Part shown: piece after piece, positions 22,196 to 30,512 of the stretch
Layout: every line of letters begins with the position of its first letter
Numbering within the stretch: the stretch's first letter is position 1
Assembly (NCBI GenBank): GCA_964389705.1
Contig: CAYMEO010000020.1
Span: 1-32,135, forward strand
From: PSLL01 sp964389705
GTDB lineage: Bacteria; Desulfobacterota_D; UBA1144; Nemesobacterales; CSP1-2
Direction of reading: 5' to 3'
DNA length: 32,135 bases
Program-made: the position numbers and the translations under genes
Notes under the pieces: generated by a model
Database searches by the model: none
Seen by the model: only the letters and a program-made list of their open reading frames with translations
Told to the model about the DNA's origin: nothing

Positions 22196-23453
22196 TGAAG
22201 TGCAAGAGCTCTTCAGTTCAGCAAAAGTGAGGAATATGTTTAGCATCTTCGGTATTGAAGGGGCTCTATCAGGGGTTCCTTCTTCGAGGTTAGAAAATAT
22301 ATTAGTTAAAGTGGCTTCAGGTGAATTGATAAACAGAGAAGATGCTATTTTTCTTATGGGCTTAGATAAAGACGAGATCCCTTTCCTGGTTCTTGCTGCC
22401 TCTCGTGTTAGGGAAAGGGGTAAGAAGCCAATTACGTTTTCAAAGAACGTATTTGTGCCGCTTACAAGGCTCTGCCGAGACCGTTGCGGTTATTGCACAT
22501 TTAAGATTGAGCCTGAGGAAGGGGGGCTTTTTATGTCTCCTGACGAGGTTATAGACATAGCAAAGAAGGGGGCTCAACTGGGATGTACAGAACTCCTCTT
22601 TGTAACCGGAGATAAGCCCGAGCTTAAGTATTCGGTCTATCGTGATGCCCTGAGGAGGCTCGGATATAGAACTACGGCAGGGTATTTGGCGGCTATGTGT
22701 GAAGAAGGACTCAAAGAGAACATCTTTCCACACACGAATCTGGGCATTGCAAGTCGTGATGAGCTTTCCCTACTTAGGGAATCAAATGCGAGTATGGGTC
22801 TTATGCTTGAAAATATTAGTCCGAGGCTTCTCCGCAAAGGCGGGCCTCATTATGGTTCGCCTGATAAGGTGCCTAGGCTTAGGGTAAAGACAATGGAAGA
22901 TGCTGGGGAGCTTAGGATTGCATGGACATCGGGTATCCTTGTGGGCATAGGAGAGACAGTGGAAGAAAGAATAGATTCGCTTTTCGCAATAAAAAGGCTA
23001 CGTGATGATTATGGACACATTCAGGAGATAATAATTCAAAACTTTAGCCCAAAGCCGGGAATCCCTATGGAGAGTCATCCGGTTCCGACATTCCTCGATA
23101 TGGTTAAAACCGTGGGCGTTGCGAGGCTTATATTTGGAGAAGGAATGAACATTCAAGTCCCCCCGAACCTCAATCCAAGGGCATTCCCGCTTCTTGTTCT
23201 TGCCGGAGCAAATGACCTTGGCGGGGTTTCCCCAATTACAATTGATTACGTAAATCCTGAGGCTCCCTGGCCGCAGGTAGAGAGGATGGAGAGGGTGTTA
23301 AATGGAATTGGATTAGAGTTAAGGGAAAGACTCCCGATATATCCTGAGTTTATAGGAGAGGAATTTTTAAGTAGGAGGGTTTTAGATTCTATAATGAAGA
23401 TTATTGACAATTCGGGCTACGTATCACAGGAGGCGCAAAATGGAGATAGATGA
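22179..23453 (+). CDS. cofG: FO synthase subunit 1 (radical SAM, 7,8-didemethyl-8-hydroxy-5-deazariboflavin synthase)
   Basis: This 424-aa radical SAM enzyme carries its cluster motif as C99-RDR-C103-GY-C106. It catalyses ring closure of the CofH product to give FO, the deazaflavin core. Further motifs are GCTELLFVTGDKPE, LGIASRDELSLLRESNASMGLMLENISPRL, TSGILVGIGETVEERIDSLFAIKRL and IIIQNFSPKPGIPM, all typical of CofG. Late motifs are QVPPNLNP and GANDLGGVSPIT. About 80 N-terminal residues (a helical MTSFVNEVQELFSS lead plus the SGE-INREDAIFLM region) resemble the bacterial form. GAGGAG lies 8 bases before the ATG. It overlaps cofE upstream and cofH by 14 bases downstream. Bacteria use either separate CofG/CofH or a fused FbiC, and here they are separate. 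Confidence 0.95.
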   Translation: MTSFVNEVQELFSSAKVRNMFSIFGIEGALSGVPSSRLENILVKVASGELINREDAIFLMGLDKDEIPFLVLAASRVRERGKKPITFSKNVFVPLTRLCRDRCGYCTFKIEPEEGGLFMSPDEVIDIAKKGAQLGCTELLFVTGDKPELKYSVYRDALRRLGYRTTAGYLAAMCEEGLKENIFPHTNLGIASRDELSLLRESNASMGLMLENISPRLLRKGGPHYGSPDKVPRLRVKTMEDAGELRIAWTSGILVGIGETVEERIDSLFAIKRLRDDYGHIQEIIIQNFSPKPGIPMESHPVPTFLDMVKTVGVARLIFGEGMNIQVPPNLNPRAFPLLVLAGANDLGGVSPITIDYVNPEAPWPQVERMERVLNGIGLELRERLPIYPEFIGEEFLSRRVLDSIMKIIDNSGYVSQEAQNGDR

Positions 23454-24639
23454 GATAAAGGAGAGGATAAATGAGAATAGGGCTCTGGGCTTGGACAGAC
23501 TTCTCTCAAGGGTAAATGGGAGAACAGCGGAGATAATCAGTAAGGCTCTTATGGGAAATGAGATCTCTATAGAAGAGGGAGAGCACCTTTTCAATTTACA
23601 GGATGCCGATGAGATTTCCCTCCTTTCTATTGCCGCAGATGAGATAAGGCGAGAGGATGTGGGGGATATAGTTACTTACGTGATAAACCGAAATATTAAT
23701 TTTACAAATATATGTAACACTTGGTGTGGCTTTTGCAATTTTATGGCTCCTGAGGGTGATGAGAGGGCATATTTCCTCACTATGGATGAGATTGCGGATA
23801 AAACCAGACAGGCCCGTGAACTAGGGGCGACCGAGGTCTGTATGCAGGGCGGAATGCATCCGGATATTGACGGGAGGTTTTATGTAGAGCTTATAAAGAC
23901 CGTAAAAAAGGCTGTGCCCGACATGCACACCCATGCCTTTTCCCCGTTTGAGATCTATTATGGTGCAAAGACCCTGAACATCAGCGAAGAGGATTTTATA
24001 CAGATGCTAAAGGACGTTGGACACAATACATTTCCCGGTACGGCTGCAGAGATCCTTGACGAGGAGGTAAGGACAATAATTGCGCCGCGAAAGATTCCCA
24101 CTGAGGTCTGGATTAGAGTCGTTAAGAAGGCACACAAGGCTGGTATGAGGACAACATCAACCATAATGTACGGTCATGTTGACAAGCCGTATCATTGGGC
24201 TAAGCATCTCGGAGTGCTAAGAGATATTCAGAAAGAGACCGGAGGTTTTACTGAGTTTGTTCCCCTTAGGTTTATTCCTTGGAAGACGAGGCTCTTTAGA
24301 AAATCTAAGGGTAAGGTAAGACCGGGTCCTACAGACCTCGATCAGCTAAAGATGTACGGTGTATCGAGGCTTATGCTTCGTGGTTGGATTAATAATATTC
24401 AGGTCTCTTGGGTAAAGCAGGGGCCTGAGTTTGCTCAGTTTTCTCTGACAGCTGGGGCAAATGATTTTGGCGGAACATTGATGGAAGAGCACATATCACG
24501 TGCGGCAGGAGCCGAGCACGGCCAGTATTTCCCACCCGAGGAATTCCGCCGCCTTACAAGGGAGATCGGGCGTATACCTGCTCAGAGAACAACCACTTAC
24601 GACATCTTGAAGGTGTTCAGTAAAGATGGAGAGGATTAA
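23440..24639 (+). CDS. cofH: FO synthase subunit 2 (radical SAM, tyrosine ligation step)
   Basis: This 399-aa radical SAM enzyme has its cluster motif as C92-NTW-C96-GF-C99. It fuses a tyrosine-derived fragment to 5-amino-6-ribitylaminouracil, the substrate later closed by CofG. Typical stretches are NINFTNICNTWCGFCNF, EVCMQGGMHPDIDG, MHTHAFSPFEIYYGA, GTAAEILDEEVR, TTSTIMYGHVDKPYHWAKHL, FVPLRFIPWKT and TAGANDFGGTLMEEHISRAAGA. I chose the ATG at 23440 because CAGGAGG sits just before it; an earlier TTG frame has no such site. The stop is immediately followed by the ATG of the next gene. Confidence 0.95.
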   Translation: MEIDEIKERINENRALGLDRLLSRVNGRTAEIISKALMGNEISIEEGEHLFNLQDADEISLLSIAADEIRREDVGDIVTYVINRNINFTNICNTWCGFCNFMAPEGDERAYFLTMDEIADKTRQARELGATEVCMQGGMHPDIDGRFYVELIKTVKKAVPDMHTHAFSPFEIYYGAKTLNISEEDFIQMLKDVGHNTFPGTAAEILDEEVRTIIAPRKIPTEVWIRVVKKAHKAGMRTTSTIMYGHVDKPYHWAKHLGVLRDIQKETGGFTEFVPLRFIPWKTRLFRKSKGKVRPGPTDLDQLKMYGVSRLMLRGWINNIQVSWVKQGPEFAQFSLTAGANDFGGTLMEEHISRAAGAEHGQYFPPEEFRRLTREIGRIPAQRTTTYDILKVFSKDGED

Positions 24640-25842
24640 ATGAGTGAACTAGAGTCAGATCAGGTTAAAAAGACATTTAAGAGGATGATGAATGAGGTTG
24701 TGGCACTTGGGAGTTGCTGTGGCTGTTCAATGTGTGTTGTAACATGTCCCTATGGGGTTATAAAATATGATCCTGTCTCAATGTTTCCTTATGTAGCAAA
24801 ACCAAAAGGGGATTTTGATTTTTGTCCGATAAGCGAGGAGGTTGGGTGTGATGTCTGTGCAAACGCATGTGAGAGGCTAGGTCCAGAGCACATGAAGCCG
24901 ATTAAGCCCGAAGAGATAGATGTGCGTACATTCGGAAGGGCAAGGCGTGATGATGAGTACTATGGGGTTACTAGGTTTATATGTGCTGCAAGGAGTACAA
25001 ACCCAAATGTGGTTGCAAATGCCCAGGACGGCGGAGCAGTAACTGAGGTTCTCAGGTGTGCCTTTGAGGAAGGGATAATTGAGGGTGCTGCTGTAGCTGT
25101 AGGCTCTGAGAAGATGTGGCTTGATCCTGTGCCAAAGGTTATAAGGACTGTGGATGAGCTTATGCAGACTGCAAAATCCTGGTATACATACTGCGCGACG
25201 CCATTGGCCCTTAAAGAGGCAGTAGACAAATATAAGCTAAAAAAACTCGCCCTTGTTGGGGTCTCATGTGAGGTATCTGGGTATGGAACGGCTCTAGGGG
25301 CAGACACGAGTTTTATTACTGCTGAAAGGGGAGAGAAGAACGTAGAGAGGCAGAATAAGCATCTTAGGCAGTATGTAGAAGCCGTGCAGCTTACAATAGG
25401 ACTCCTATGTACAGAGACGTTTGTATTTGATGGATTTGTATACGAATATCTCCAGGGAAAGCTCGGATTGAATCCTCATGATGTGGTTAAGGTAAATGTA
25501 AAGGGTAAGATTGTTACGGATATGAAGGACGGAATGAGGATTGAAACCCCTCTTCTCGAGGCAAGGGTATATCAGAGAAGTCAGTGCAATTATTGCGGCG
25601 ATTTTAGTGCGGAGCATGCGGACATTTCAGCGGGCGGCGTAGGCTCTGATGGTTGGACGATAATTATCGTAAGGTCTGAAAGAGGGGAAAGGGTTTTTAA
25701 GCGTGCTGTAGAAAAGGGCTATCTTGAGGTTAGACCTGCATCGGAGTTTGAGCGCTCTATGAGGGTCTTAAAGAGGCTTACAGATGAACAGAGAAAAAGA
25801 GCAGATGAACAATACGCCTCAATCGGAAGCTCGAGGAGATAG
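24640..25842 (+). CDS. FrhB-type coenzyme F420 oxidoreductase beta subunit
   Basis: This 400-aa protein of the F420 hydrogenase/dehydrogenase beta-subunit superfamily transfers electrons between F420 and iron-sulfur clusters through FAD. The N-terminus carries a ferredoxin-like Cys set SCCGCSMCVVTCPYG (C26, C27, C29, C32, C36) and a second group FCPISEEVGCDVCANAC (C62, C70, C73, C77). The central FrhB_FdhB fold begins with NAQDGGAVTEVLRCAFEEG, with the later QRSQCNYCGDFSAEHADISAGGVGSDGW motif holding more Cys. It starts directly at the cofH stop, as the last gene of the F420 operon. The electron partner (hydrogenase, formate dehydrogenase, sulfite reductase or ferredoxin) is not in the window. 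Confidence 0.85.
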   Translation: MSELESDQVKKTFKRMMNEVVALGSCCGCSMCVVTCPYGVIKYDPVSMFPYVAKPKGDFDFCPISEEVGCDVCANACERLGPEHMKPIKPEEIDVRTFGRARRDDEYYGVTRFICAARSTNPNVVANAQDGGAVTEVLRCAFEEGIIEGAAVAVGSEKMWLDPVPKVIRTVDELMQTAKSWYTYCATPLALKEAVDKYKLKKLALVGVSCEVSGYGTALGADTSFITAERGEKNVERQNKHLRQYVEAVQLTIGLLCTETFVFDGFVYEYLQGKLGLNPHDVVKVNVKGKIVTDMKDGMRIETPLLEARVYQRSQCNYCGDFSAEHADISAGGVGSDGWTIIIVRSERGERVFKRAVEKGYLEVRPASEFERSMRVLKRLTDEQRKRADEQYASIGSSRR

Positions 25843-25848
25843 GGGTTT

Positions 25849-26661
25849 TTAAACTTTAGATTGTATTCCCGGTTTGACACGGATCCGCGGCATCCCATTT
25901 AGCCTTCCGATTTTTCTCCCTCTCTTTTTAATTATATCCAACGCTCTGCCTTGATTTACAGAGATCTCTAGGAGACCTGAGCTTCCAATGATAGCGACTA
26001 ACTCTCCCCTTTGGGCCTCTGAATAGGATCTAGATATACCATTTATTACCTTTTTGCCTACGTAAACCCTTGATCCGGGTTTTATGAGTTCTGCAGGGAT
26101 ATTTGAGATTAGATTTCCAAAAGAGTCTGTATAGATAAACTCGCCTATTATTTCTTCACCTTGGATTTCTGGCTCCTTAATTGAAATCATAACGGGTTCT
26201 TTTACCCTTTCTCCTAGATCCTCAGGGGAGATGCCTAGGGAGATATGCGCCGCGGCAGGGGCAAATATGTCCCTCCCATGGAACGTGTGACTCACATCGG
26301 GGAGGACATAATTGGGATTTGATATTTCAAAAACATTAAATGATTTCGATTCACGATAAACGAATGTAAAGATGCCATTATCCGGTCCTATGAATATATG
26401 TCCATCTGCCTCGAGGGCTAGGGGTTTTCTTCTGCTGCCTACCCCTGGGTCAACTACTGCAATATGGATTGTTCCATGGGGGAAATAGCGGTAGGAGTTT
26501 CGTATGGCAAAGGCTCCACTAAAGATATCCTGAGGTGGAATTTGGTGCGTGATGTCTACAATTGAGACATCCTGATTTATTGAGAGTATAACCCCTTTCA
26601 TTGCACCAACGTAATGGTCTTTGATTCCAAAGTCGGTAGTTAGAGTTATTATGCGTTTCAT
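25849..26661 (-). CDS. SAM hydrolase / SAM hydroxide adenosyltransferase (DUF62)
   Basis: This 270-aa protein of the fluorinase-like SAM hydrolase family cleaves S-adenosylmethionine to adenosine and methionine using water. The opening MKRIITLTTDFGIKDHYVGAMKG, the VVDPGVGSRR stretch with D71 and Arg77/78, and TFHGRDIFAPAAAH with H128 make the Asp-Arg-His triad used by hydrolases. It lacks the insertion of true fluorinases. YTDSFGNLISNI lies in the C-terminal beta barrel. It is full length and cytoplasmic. Its ATG overlaps the stop of the DUF2103-like gene, so the two form an operon. It converges on the F420 operon with only 6 bases between the stops. Confidence 0.92.
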   Translation of the reverse strand: MKRIITLTTDFGIKDHYVGAMKGVILSINQDVSIVDITHQIPPQDIFSGAFAIRNSYRYFPHGTIHIAVVDPGVGSRRKPLALEADGHIFIGPDNGIFTFVYRESKSFNVFEISNPNYVLPDVSHTFHGRDIFAPAAAHISLGISPEDLGERVKEPVMISIKEPEIQGEEIIGEFIYTDSFGNLISNIPAELIKPGSRVYVGKKVINGISRSYSEAQRGELVAIIGSSGLLEISVNQGRALDIIKKRGRKIGRLNGMPRIRVKPGIQSKV

Positions 26662-26936
26662 TCCTTTTCAATTATCTTCTTAAGCCTTTCCGGAAATCTT
26701 GTTATGACGAATACCTCTTGAATCGAAGATCCACTCTTTGCAATTAGCTTTGCGCCGCTTAAGGTAGCGTATTTATACGTTACAATTAAGTTCTCACCTG
26801 TAGCACTTCCCACCTTTATCTCACCTGGAATAACTCCATCTACAAAATCGAGAGTTGAGATTCTCTCTTCCAAGAACTCTCTCAGTCCCTTTATCATACT
26901 GTGTTGGCGCTTAATCTTGTGTTTTCTATGTCTCAT
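26658..26936 (-). CDS. DUF2103-like conserved protein (predicted metal-binding family)
   Basis: This 92-aa protein begins with a very basic stretch MRHRKHKIKRQHSMIKGLREFLEE. It continues with IPGEIKVGSATGENLIVTYKYATLSGAKLIAKSGSSIQEVFVITRFPERLKKII. The block G-x-K-x-I-A-x-x-x-x-x-x-Q-E-V-F-V-I is the core of the DUF2103 family, seen in archaea, cyanobacteria and some other bacteria. The N-terminal His residues could bind metal, but the CxxC found in archaeal members is missing. The function is unknown. It overlaps the SAM hydrolase gene and probably shares its transcript. Confidence 0.7.
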   Translation of the reverse strand: MRHRKHKIKRQHSMIKGLREFLEERISTLDFVDGVIPGEIKVGSATGENLIVTYKYATLSGAKLIAKSGSSIQEVFVITRFPERLKKIIEKE

Positions 26937-26988
26937 GGTGGCAACTTAGTGAGGGCCGTGCGGAATTTGCCTCTTACGGATCTACAAG

Positions 26989-27017
26989 ATTGTAACCAGG
27001 CGGATTGAGTAGTTGAA
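26989..27017 (-). promoter_or_regulatory. Candidate promoter for the DUF2103-like / SAM hydrolase operon
   Basis: On the minus strand, TTCAAC, a 17-base spacer and TACAAT would start transcription near 26982, about 45 bases before the ATG at 26936. The -35 is poor. Confidence 0.35.
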
Positions 27018-27032
27018 CCCATAAAATGTTAT

Positions 27033-27047
27033 GGCATTGGTAATGCC
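27033..27047. other. Small perfect hairpin after trpD
   Basis: GGCATT-GGT-AATGCC lies 75-90 bases past the trpD stop on the minus strand. It has no T run, so it is only a weak terminator candidate. Two 10-bp palindromes, AACATATGTT (27066-27075) and TGTCATGACA (27106-27115), lie between it and trpD. Confidence 0.35.
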
Positions 27048-27121
27048 CTACAGGAAAAATACATTAACATATGTTGACTAAGGGAAATGATGCTATAGAA
27101 TCGCATGTCATGACAGTTAAA

Positions 27122-28153
27122 TCAGTTCCCTGCATCGCTCCAGCTTCTTGTGAACTTGATTAGTTCATTGAGTTTAAATAGAGCCTTTCTGGTCTCTATT
27201 GATTCCTCTGCCCTTATGATTGCCTCTTTCATATCATCTGCTCCACCTGAGACTAGAATCCCCGCCGCGGCATTGAGCACTGAAATATCTCTTTTAGCCT
27301 CTCTTTCTTCGCCCCTCAAGATTGAAAGAAGGATTTGGGCATTCTCCCTTGGGTTTCCGCCCCTTAGCTCTTCTAGCCTTCTTCTCTTGAATCCCAAATC
27401 CGTGGGGTCAAATTGGTATATCTTTACCATTCCTTCTTTAAGCTCGGCTATCTGTGTTTTTCCAGTCACCGTTATTTCGTCAAGCCTATCTGAACCGTGA
27501 ACGACCATAGCCCTTATGTATCCGAGGTTTCTTAGCACCTTTGCCATAGGCTCTAGCAACGCCTCCGAATACATTCCCATAACCTGATACTTAATCCCGG
27601 CTGGATTTGTAATCGGTCCCAGCACATTAAAAATTGTTCTTGTCCCGATCTCCTTTCTTATCTGAGAGACGTTTTTCGTTGCAGGATGGTAGATAGGGGC
27701 AAAGAGGAATGCGATTCCTATTTCGTTTAGACACCTTTCGCTTCCTTTCGGAGGGAGATTGATATTGACTCCGAGTTCTTCTAAAACATCTGCGCTTCCT
27801 ACTTGACTCGACACAGAGCGGTTTCCGTGTTTGGCAACTGGTATATCTGCCCCTGCCACTATAAATGAGGCAACAGTTGAGACGTTGAACGTTCCCTGCT
27901 GGTCGCCACCAGTGCCACAGAGGTCAACCACTACCGGATGGCTGGGTTTTATTCTTGTTGATTTCTCTCTCATTACCTTTGCTGCACCAGTGATTTCGGA
28001 AACAGACTCCCCCTTCATTCTGAGCGCTACAAGAATGGCAGCTACCTGACTTGGCGTTGCGACTCCCTCCATTATCTTCTCCATTACCTGTGTCATTTCT
28101 TCTTCTTCAAGGTCTATACGCTCTACGACTTTGGATATAGCCTTTTTTATCAT
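27122..28153 (-). CDS. trpD: Anthranilate phosphoribosyltransferase
   Basis: This 343-aa protein transfers phosphoribosyl to anthranilate in tryptophan synthesis. The PRPP loop is DLCGTGGDQQGTFNVST (about 77-93). KHGNRSVSSQVGSADVLEELG binds anthranilate and phosphate. NVSQIRKEIGTRTIFNVLGPITNPA, VHGSDRLDEIT and the C-terminal NAAAGILVSGGADDMKEAI are typical. It is full length and single domain. It is isolated from other trp genes and is instead the last gene of the ribBA-ribH-nusB unit; its ATG overlaps the nusB stop. Confidence 0.94.
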   Translation of the reverse strand: MIKKAISKVVERIDLEEEEMTQVMEKIMEGVATPSQVAAILVALRMKGESVSEITGAAKVMREKSTRIKPSHPVVVDLCGTGGDQQGTFNVSTVASFIVAGADIPVAKHGNRSVSSQVGSADVLEELGVNINLPPKGSERCLNEIGIAFLFAPIYHPATKNVSQIRKEIGTRTIFNVLGPITNPAGIKYQVMGMYSEALLEPMAKVLRNLGYIRAMVVHGSDRLDEITVTGKTQIAELKEGMVKIYQFDPTDLGFKRRRLEELRGGNPRENAQILLSILRGEEREAKRDISVLNAAAGILVSGGADDMKEAIIRAEESIETRKALFKLNELIKFTRSWSDAGN

Positions 28154-28593
28154 CCAATCTCTCCTTTTTTAAGGGACATCCGAATTCTATCGAGAATCCC
28201 GTTTACAAAAGCCCCTGACTCTTCCGTACCGTATTTCTTAGCAAGCTCGACCGCTTCATTAATTGTGACAGGAGGGGGAATATCTCTTAAGTAAACCAAC
28301 TCATATATCGCCATCCGAAGGATGTTTCTATCGATCCTCGACATTCGGGAGAGACGCCAATGCTCAGAGTAGCGATCTATAATCTCGTCAATCCCCCCCA
28401 TGTTATCGCACACCCCGGTAATGAGCTTGTTTGAGAATTCTCTTACATCGTCTTCTAATGGGATTTCCTTTGTTCCCCAGAATAGCTTAAGTGTCTCTTC
28501 AATATTTACACCTTCGGAGGAGGATTCTGTCAGCGTGTCATACTGGTACAAGAATTGAAGAGCAAGTTCCCTTGCACGTCTCCTTTTACCCAT
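28150..28593 (-). CDS. nusB: Transcription antitermination factor NusB
   Basis: This 147-aa all-helical protein binds boxA RNA with NusE (S10) to promote rRNA antitermination. The basic N-terminus MGKRRRARELALQFLYQYD is the family hallmark. W-R-L-S-R-M-S-R-I-D-R-N-I-L-R-M-A-I-Y-E-L near 93-113 and PVTINEAVELAKKYGTEESGAFVNGILDRI complete the fold. The length is normal. It sits 9 bases after ribH, the common bacterial ribH-nusB pairing. Confidence 0.95.
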   Translation of the reverse strand: MGKRRRARELALQFLYQYDTLTESSSEGVNIEETLKLFWGTKEIPLEDDVREFSNKLITGVCDNMGGIDEIIDRYSEHWRLSRMSRIDRNILRMAIYELVYLRDIPPPVTINEAVELAKKYGTEESGAFVNGILDRIRMSLKKGEIG

Positions 28594-28602
28594 AGTTAAG
28601 CC

Positions 28603-29094
28603 CTATTTCTTTTGAGAAAGCATCTTCATGAGGTTTGCCATCTCGATTGCAGAAATTGCGGCCTCTGCACCGCGATTTCCGACCTTTCCTCCAGCCCTAT
28701 CAATAGCTTGCTCGACTGTTTCTGTAGTTATAACACCGCATGCGATAGGAATCTCAAACTCAAGGCTGATGAGGCTTAACCTATTTGTAGTCTCAGATGA
28801 GAGGTAATCAAAATGAGGGGTTTCTCCTTTTATGATTGCCCCTATGGCTATTAAGGCATCATACTTAGCAGATCTCGCCGCTCTTTTTACAGCAAGCGGG
28901 AGTTCAAATGATCCAGGGACCTTTATTATGTCAATGTTTGATTCAGAGGCGTTGTGTCTCAGAAGGGTGTCGAGTGCTCCTTCGGTCATGCGTTCTGTTA
29001 CAAAGCTGTTGAATCGGCTCACTATAATTGCAAATTTAAGACCCTTTGCATCAAGTCTTCCCTCATAAATTTGAATCATATCATTTTTTTTCAT
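28603..29094 (-). CDS. ribH: 6,7-dimethyl-8-ribityllumazine synthase
   Basis: This 163-aa lumazine synthase condenses 5-amino-6-ribitylaminouracil with 3,4-dihydroxy-2-butanone 4-phosphate, the penultimate step of riboflavin synthesis. ARIVSRFN-type start (FAIIVSRFNSFV), VPGSFELPLAVKRAA, AIGAIIKGETPHFDYLSSE (with the catalytic His) and FGVIT-type IACGVITTETVEQAIDRAGGKVGNRGAEAA are all present. It likely forms a 60-mer or pentamer. Its ribitylaminouracil substrate is also the CofH substrate, so flavin and F420 synthesis compete for it. It lies 6 bases after ribBA. Confidence 0.95.
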   Translation of the reverse strand: MKKNDMIQIYEGRLDAKGLKFAIIVSRFNSFVTERMTEGALDTLLRHNASESNIDIIKVPGSFELPLAVKRAARSAKYDALIAIGAIIKGETPHFDYLSSETTNRLSLISLEFEIPIACGVITTETVEQAIDRAGGKVGNRGAEAAISAIEMANLMKMLSQKK

Positions 29095-29100
29095 CTACAT

Positions 29101-30309
29101 CTAATCTACCATAGAAAGGAGGTGACCGAGCTTGTCTTTTTTTACCTTTAGGTACTTTGAGTTTGTTCCATTTGGTGGGATCTCTATTGGGACCCTCTCT
29201 ACAATCTGAAGCCCAAACCCTTCGAGCCCTTTTACCTTTCTTGGATTGTTTGTAAGGAGTTTCATCTTCCTTACGCCGAGGTCAATGAGAATCTGTGCTC
29301 CAATTCCATAATCCCTCAAATCCGGTTTGAACCCCAAGGCTTCGTTTGCCTCTACTGTGTCAAATCCATTATCCTGAAGGGCGTAGGCCTTAATCTTATT
29401 AACCAAGCCTATTCCTCTTCCCTCTTGGCGCATATAGAGAATAACACCTTTGCCCTCTTTCTCAATTATGTGCATAGCCTGTCGAATCTGTGGACCACAG
29501 TCACATCTTACAGAGCCAAACACGTCGCTTGTAAGACATTCTGAGTGAACTCTTACCAAAACCTCGTCTTCAGGGGTAAAGGTGCCTTTTATAAGTGCCA
29601 CGTGGTGTTGTGGGTCAATATCGCTTTCATAGACTACCACCCTGAAATCCCCATGTTTTGTAGGAAGATAGGCTGAAGCTGCTCTCTTTACGAGGCTTTC
29701 AGCCCTAAGACGGTAGCTGATAAGGTCTGCAATGGTTGTAATTTTAAGACCGTGCTGCTCGGCGAACTTCTCTAGATCGGGAAACCTTGCCATATCGCCA
29801 TCGTCTTTCATTATCTCGCAAATAACAGCGGCTGGTTTTAGTCCTGCAAGCCTTGCAAGGTCAACTGAGCCTTCCGTGTGACCGGCTCTTACCAGAACCC
29901 CACCCCGCCTAGAGATAAGTGGAAACACATGACCTGGGCGTATGAAGTCCTCAGGCCTTGCCTCATCAGAGATCGCAAGGCTGATAGTAGATGCCCGATC
30001 ATAAGCGGAGATTCCTGTTGTAATCCCGCGCCTTGCATCAATTGGAATTGTAAATGCAGTATACTGAGGAACCGGGCTGTTTTCTGGCTTTATCGCCTGG
30101 AGATTAAGCTTATTGGCTTTTTCCTGTGTTATGGCAAGGCATATAAGACCGCGTCCGTGCTTTGCCATAAAATTTATTGCCTCAGGTGTTGCAAACTCCG
30201 CAGCAATTACAAGATCACCCTCGTTTTCTCTATCCTCATCATCAACGAGGATGACCATTCTTCCTTTTCTTATCTCTTCAATGGCTTCTTCAACTGGGCA
30301 AATTGCCAT
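29101..30309 (-). CDS. ribBA: Bifunctional 3,4-dihydroxy-2-butanone-4-phosphate synthase / GTP cyclohydrolase II
   Basis: This 402-aa fusion starts riboflavin synthesis on both branches. The RibB domain (about 1-200) has DDEDRENEGDLVIAAE, HGRGLICLAIT, DARRGITTGISAYDRA, RPGHVFPLISRRGGVLVRAGHTEGSVDLARLAGL and ICEIMKDDGDMAR. The RibA domain (about 205-400) has VRVHSECLTSDVFGSVRCDCGPQ, with zinc Cys C258, C269 and C271. GVILYMRQEGRGIGL, DLRDYGIGAQILIDLG and the LLTNNPRK motif follow. Both active sites look complete. AAAGGAGA precedes the ATG and a good promoter is 54 bases upstream. No FMN riboswitch is visible in the short leader. It is the first gene of the ribBA-ribH-nusB-trpD unit. Confidence 0.96.
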   Translation of the reverse strand: MAICPVEEAIEEIRKGRMVILVDDEDRENEGDLVIAAEFATPEAINFMAKHGRGLICLAITQEKANKLNLQAIKPENSPVPQYTAFTIPIDARRGITTGISAYDRASTISLAISDEARPEDFIRPGHVFPLISRRGGVLVRAGHTEGSVDLARLAGLKPAAVICEIMKDDGDMARFPDLEKFAEQHGLKITTIADLISYRLRAESLVKRAASAYLPTKHGDFRVVVYESDIDPQHHVALIKGTFTPEDEVLVRVHSECLTSDVFGSVRCDCGPQIRQAMHIIEKEGKGVILYMRQEGRGIGLVNKIKAYALQDNGFDTVEANEALGFKPDLRDYGIGAQILIDLGVRKMKLLTNNPRKVKGLEGFGLQIVERVPIEIPPNGTNSKYLKVKKDKLGHLLSMVD

Positions 30310-30362
30310 ATAGAAACCCTATCTCCTTTTGATAAGACCAAGTACTGAATTTTGCACCTAAA

Positions 30363-30390
30363 ATAATAAGCGACCTGGGGATTTTGTCAA
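30363..30390 (-). promoter_or_regulatory. Sigma-70 promoter of the ribBA operon
   Basis: On the minus strand, a perfect TTGACA (30385-30390), a 16-base spacer and TATTAT (30363-30368) predict transcription from about 30356. The leader of about 46 bases is too short to hold an FMN riboswitch. Confidence 0.75.
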
Positions 30391-30512
30391 ATAAATATAG
30401 AGATAAAACCTTAGTAATTTGAGTTTAGGAGGAGACTTTAGACAATATAGAAGTGTTAGATAAACAGTTGCTAGTATTAGGTTTAATGTTGAGCTTCATC
30501 AAAGACCAGCAC

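Noticed and set aside
27076..27100. TTGACT...TATAGA as a plus-strand promoter
   Set aside because: The spacer is only about 14 bases as placed and no plus-strand gene lies downstream before mreB.
30310..30512. FMN riboswitch before ribBA
   Set aside because: The predicted leader is about 46 bases and the conserved RFN sequence blocks are absent.
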